44,201 nucleotides of DNA from Flavobacteriaceae bacterium (GTDB lineage: Bacteria; Bacteroidota; Bacteroidia; Flavobacteriales; Flavobacteriaceae), in contig JAIUMH010000008.1 of the NCBI GenBank assembly GCA_022565635.1, positions 1 through 44,201 of the forward strand, read 5' to 3'. Made by a program: the position numbers and the translations under genes. Under the pieces are notes generated by a model. It did not search any database, was not told the origin of the DNA, and saw only the letters and a program-made list of their open reading frames with translations. Of this stretch, positions 41,428-44,201 are shown in pieces (position 1 is the stretch's first letter; each line of letters starts with the position of its first letter).

Positions 41428-44201
41428 ATGAAAAATGCTATACTTTTACTTTTTTTACCTTTAACTTTATTTGCTCAAGAAAGGAATTTTTGGAAATCTG
41501 CAAATGTCTCAGAGCTATCAGAGCATGATTTGATAAATTATTCAACTAAAGTTAACAATCCTATTCTTCTATCCGTTGACCAAAGTGAATTAATCGCATA
41601 CCTAACAGAAGCGCCTGATCGCTATGAAGCGTCAAGTTCTCCGATTCAATTGGAGATACCCAACCCAGACGGAGATTTTGATACTTTTACAATTTTCTCC
41701 ACGCAAACCATGGCTAGAGGATTAGCTGATAAATTTCAACAAATTAATAGTTATGTTGGATATAATGTGGACAAAAAATCACATACAGCTCGAATAACAT
41801 CTACCCCAACAGGTCTATATGTAATGACATTAGGGTCTAAACATGGTCAAACATTTATTAATCCTTACGCATTAAACTCTGATGTTCATATGATATTTAG
41901 CAATGAGCAGTGCCACTATCAAGATAGCTTAGAGTGTCATCATGATGATGAGTTAACAATTCCTTCCACTGGTGGTTTAGGATTAACAACCCATTTTATT
42001 CAAGAAGGGGAATTGAGAAAATACCGTTTAGCAGTTGCGGCAAATGTACAGTATTCAGAATTTCACTGGCAAGCTGCTGGACTTGAAGAAAGTGATTCAG
42101 ACACAGCAAAAAAAGCTGCTGTACAGGCAGCTATTGTAGTTTCTATTGATCGAGTAAATCAAATGTTTGAAAGAGATTTTGGTGTTACCTTAGAATTAGT
42201 TGCCAATAACGATGATGTCATTTTCTTAGGAAACCCAAATGATGACCCTTATGATAATACAGATCACTTACAAATGATTGATGAAAATCAAATTGTGCTT
42301 GATACTGAGATAGGAAACGATAATTATGATGTTGGCCACGTTTTTAATACAAATGGAGGCGGGCTTGCTTCAACTCCTTCGGTTTGTAATGACAACTTCA
42401 AAGCTAGAGGCTCCACAGGTTCAACTACGCCAGCAGGTGATCCTTTTGATATCCGCATTGCTTCTCATGAATTTGGACACCAATTTGGAGCAAATCATAC
42501 ACAGAACAATGATGTCAATAGGAACAATGATACCGCAGTAGAGACTGGCTCAGGAAGCACTATAATGGGGTATGCTGGAGCGGCAGCTCCAAATGTTCAA
42601 AACAATACCGACCCTATGTTTCATTACATAAGTATTTCTGAAGTAAGTAATCTTTTTAGTGGATTTAATGGAAATTGCGCTGAAATAGTAAACATAGCAA
42701 ACGAATCCCCCACAGTTGATGCGATACCAAATTACACCATTCCACAAAATACTCCTTTTATGTTGGAAGCAGTGGCAACTGATCCGGATGACGATGATTT
42801 GACCTACTCTTGGGAGCAATTTGATAATGAAATAGCACCAATGCCACCTGAACCCACAGCAACAGACGGTCCAGCGTTTAGGACGTTTCTGCCAACTACA
42901 TCTCCAATTCGCTACTTTCCTTCTATGAGTACTTTAACTGAGGGTAATTATTCCAACACTTGGGAAGTACTCTCAACAGTAAACAGAACATATAACTTTG
43001 CTGTTGTGGTTAGAGATAATAATCCGCTTGGAGGTCAAGTAACAACTGAAACTACTACGGTAACCGTGGATGATTCGGCTGGCCCTTTTAGAGTGACATC
43101 TCAGGATGATTTACAAGATCCTTGGTTTGCAAACGATACACAGACCATTACTTGGGATGTTGCTGGAACAGATGATTCAACAGGAATAAACGCACAAGAA
43201 GTAGATATTATACTTTCTTTAGACGGTGGAGAAACATTTACGGAGGTAGTACTACAAAACACCCCCAATGATGGTGAAGAAGATATTATTGTTCCAGATG
43301 TGGTAGCATCTAACGTAAGAATAATGGTTAAAGCTTCAGACAATATATTCTTTGATATCAATGAGCAGGCTTTTGCTATTGGTACCGCTTTTACGCCAGA
43401 ATACTGCGAGGCGGGTAGTGATAATCAGGACTTCACAAATATTTCACAAGTAGAGTTTAATACCATTGATAATTCTTCTGGAAATGATGGTTACTCTGAT
43501 TTTACATCGATTAATACTACTGTTCAACGAAGCGAGACTTACTCCTTAACAGTTAAAGAAAAAGATGATACTGTCTTTGATGGTTCTCAAGTAATTGTAT
43601 GGATAGATTTTAATCAAAATGGGAGTTTTGATGATCCAGGTGAAAAAGTGATAGAAACTGATTCATTTGATGGCGATTGGAGCATCTATCCTTTTGGAGG
43701 AGATATCACAATACCCTCTGATGCTCAGTTGGGAGAAACCACCATGAGAATCAGAATTCATAGTGCTGACTTTGGAGAACCTAATACCACTCCTTGTGGT
43801 AACTCTACGTTTGGAGAGGTTGAAGATTATACCTTAGTTATTTATGATGATTTTGTATATTACGATGACCAATGGGAGCCAAATTTACCAACAGGCTTGT
43901 CTACAAGTGCGGATAATGTTTTAGTTGTTGATGGTGAAACTACACTTTCTGGAACTACTGAACTTCATAACTTAACCTTACAAATAGGTTCAAGATTATC
44001 TGTTGAAGGAATACTAAATGTGGCCGGTAATATAGAAAATGATGGAAATCTTGTTTTTTTAAGTGATGAAAATGGCTCTGGGCAATTAGATGAATTTTCA
44101 GGAAGTATATCAAGACCTGTAGAGGTAGAACGCTATATTCCCTCGGGACGTGCCTTCCGCTTTTTATCTTCTCCCGTTGGTGGTGTGGATATTGCTGATG
44201 C
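41428..44201 (+). CDS. Secreted reprolysin-like zinc metalloprotease with GEVED domain, C-terminus cut by window edge
   Basis: The first 924 codons of a large secreted metalloprotease. Residues 1-17 are a Sec signal (ending LFAQ), followed by a pro-region. The catalytic domain contains the zinc motif HEFGHQFGANH starting at His347 and a Met-turn (STIMGYAG) about 25 residues on, which is the metzincin pattern of the M12B/reprolysin-like group. After ~500 come Ig-like beta domains (ITWDVAGTDDSTG) and, near 660-805, a GEVED domain (NQDFTNISQVEFNTI, VWIDFNQNG, FGEVEDYTLVI). A T9SS sorting tail is expected beyond the edge but not seen. The ATG at 41428 is supported by the signal peptide and the -7 box. 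No start or frame problem is visible. Confidence 0.9.
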   Translation, partial: MKNAILLLFLPLTLFAQERNFWKSANVSELSEHDLINYSTKVNNPILLSVDQSELIAYLTEAPDRYEASSSPIQLEIPNPDGDFDTFTIFSTQTMARGLADKFQQINSYVGYNVDKKSHTARITSTPTGLYVMTLGSKHGQTFINPYALNSDVHMIFSNEQCHYQDSLECHHDDELTIPSTGGLGLTTHFIQEGELRKYRLAVAANVQYSEFHWQAAGLEESDSDTAKKAAVQAAIVVSIDRVNQMFERDFGVTLELVANNDDVIFLGNPNDDPYDNTDHLQMIDENQIVLDTEIGNDNYDVGHVFNTNGGGLASTPSVCNDNFKARGSTGSTTPAGDPFDIRIASHEFGHQFGANHTQNNDVNRNNDTAVETGSGSTIMGYAGAAAPNVQNNTDPMFHYISISEVSNLFSGFNGNCAEIVNIANESPTVDAIPNYTIPQNTPFMLEAVATDPDDDDLTYSWEQFDNEIAPMPPEPTATDGPAFRTFLPTTSPIRYFPSMSTLTEGNYSNTWEVLSTVNRTYNFAVVVRDNNPLGGQVTTETTTVTVDDSAGPFRVTSQDDLQDPWFANDTQTITWDVAGTDDSTGINAQEVDIILSLDGGETFTEVVLQNTPNDGEEDIIVPDVVASNVRIMVKASDNIFFDINEQAFAIGTAFTPEYCEAGSDNQDFTNISQVEFNTIDNSSGNDGYSDFTSINTTVQRSETYSLTVKEKDDTVFDGSQVIVWIDFNQNGSFDDPGEKVIETDSFDGDWSIYPFGGDITIPSDAQLGETTMRIRIHSADFGEPNTTPCGNSTFGEVEDYTLVIYDDFVYYDDQWEPNLPTGLSTSADNVLVVDGETTLSGTTELHNLTLQIGSRLSVEGILNVAGNIENDGNLVFLSDENGSGQLDEFSGSISRPVEVERYIPSGRAFRFLSSPVGGVDIAD

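Noticed and set aside
42326-42819. Open frames on both strands inside the right-edge metalloprotease gene
   Set aside because: The long frame from 41428 reads continuously through this stretch with the zinc motif and Met-turn, so these are shadows.

Overview
The window looks like the chromosome of a marine-type Flavobacteriaceae (phylum Bacteroidota). The reasons are: very AT-rich DNA; type IX secretion (T9SS) C-terminal sorting domains; families largely confined to Bacteroidota (DUF4837, DUF4199, a GEVED-domain protease, a ComEC without a recognisable metallo-hydrolase end); lipoproteins with acidic residues after the lipobox Cys; and repeated TAnnTTTG promoter boxes, the Bacteroidota -7 element. 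I cannot name the genus from sequence reading alone.

Layout. (1) 1-14206, minus strand: a surface-polysaccharide locus. Reading in the direction of transcription it holds a Wzz-like protein, a secreted CotH-kinase-like protein with a T9SS tail, a flippase, a sulfotransferase, a Wzy/ligase-type polymerase, GT2 and GT4 glycosyltransferases, two NAD-dependent sugar epimerase/decarboxylase genes, an initiating polyprenyl-P sugar-1-phosphate transferase and a second GT2 cut by the window edge. Internal promoter boxes and one weak hairpin suggest at least three or four transcription units. (2) 14366-20448: unrelated genes (ComF-like, cold-shock protein, small membrane protein, lipoprotein, DUF4837 lipoprotein) and a TonB-dependent receptor behind a TPP riboswitch with a candidate terminator. 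(3) 20644-26775: polysaccharide export (Wza-like, Wzc-like tyrosine kinase, a receiver-only response regulator), divergent from a WbpM/CapD-type nucleotide-sugar dehydratase and an NlpC/P60 lipoprotein. (4) 26861-36017: ComEC, DUF4199, SecA, DUF2795, a thioredoxin-fold lipoprotein without its cysteines, TadA and a methyltransferase. (5) 36018-41427: HIT protein, DinB and RNase R separated by intergenic DNA rich in palindromes, including two related ~160-bp long-inverted-repeat elements on either side of rnr. (6) 41428-end: a large secreted reprolysin-like zinc metalloprotease, cut by the window edge.

Working together: the epimerases and dehydratase supply nucleotide sugars, the initiating transferase and GTs build a lipid-linked repeat unit, the sulfotransferase probably sulfates it, the flippase and polymerase move and join units, and Wzz-like/Wzc/Wza control length and export. 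SecA, the T9SS cargo proteins and surface lipoproteins share the envelope theme. I found no tRNA, rRNA, CRISPR array, prophage or intact transposase gene. The most distinctive unexplained structure is the pair of inverted-repeat elements around rnr.
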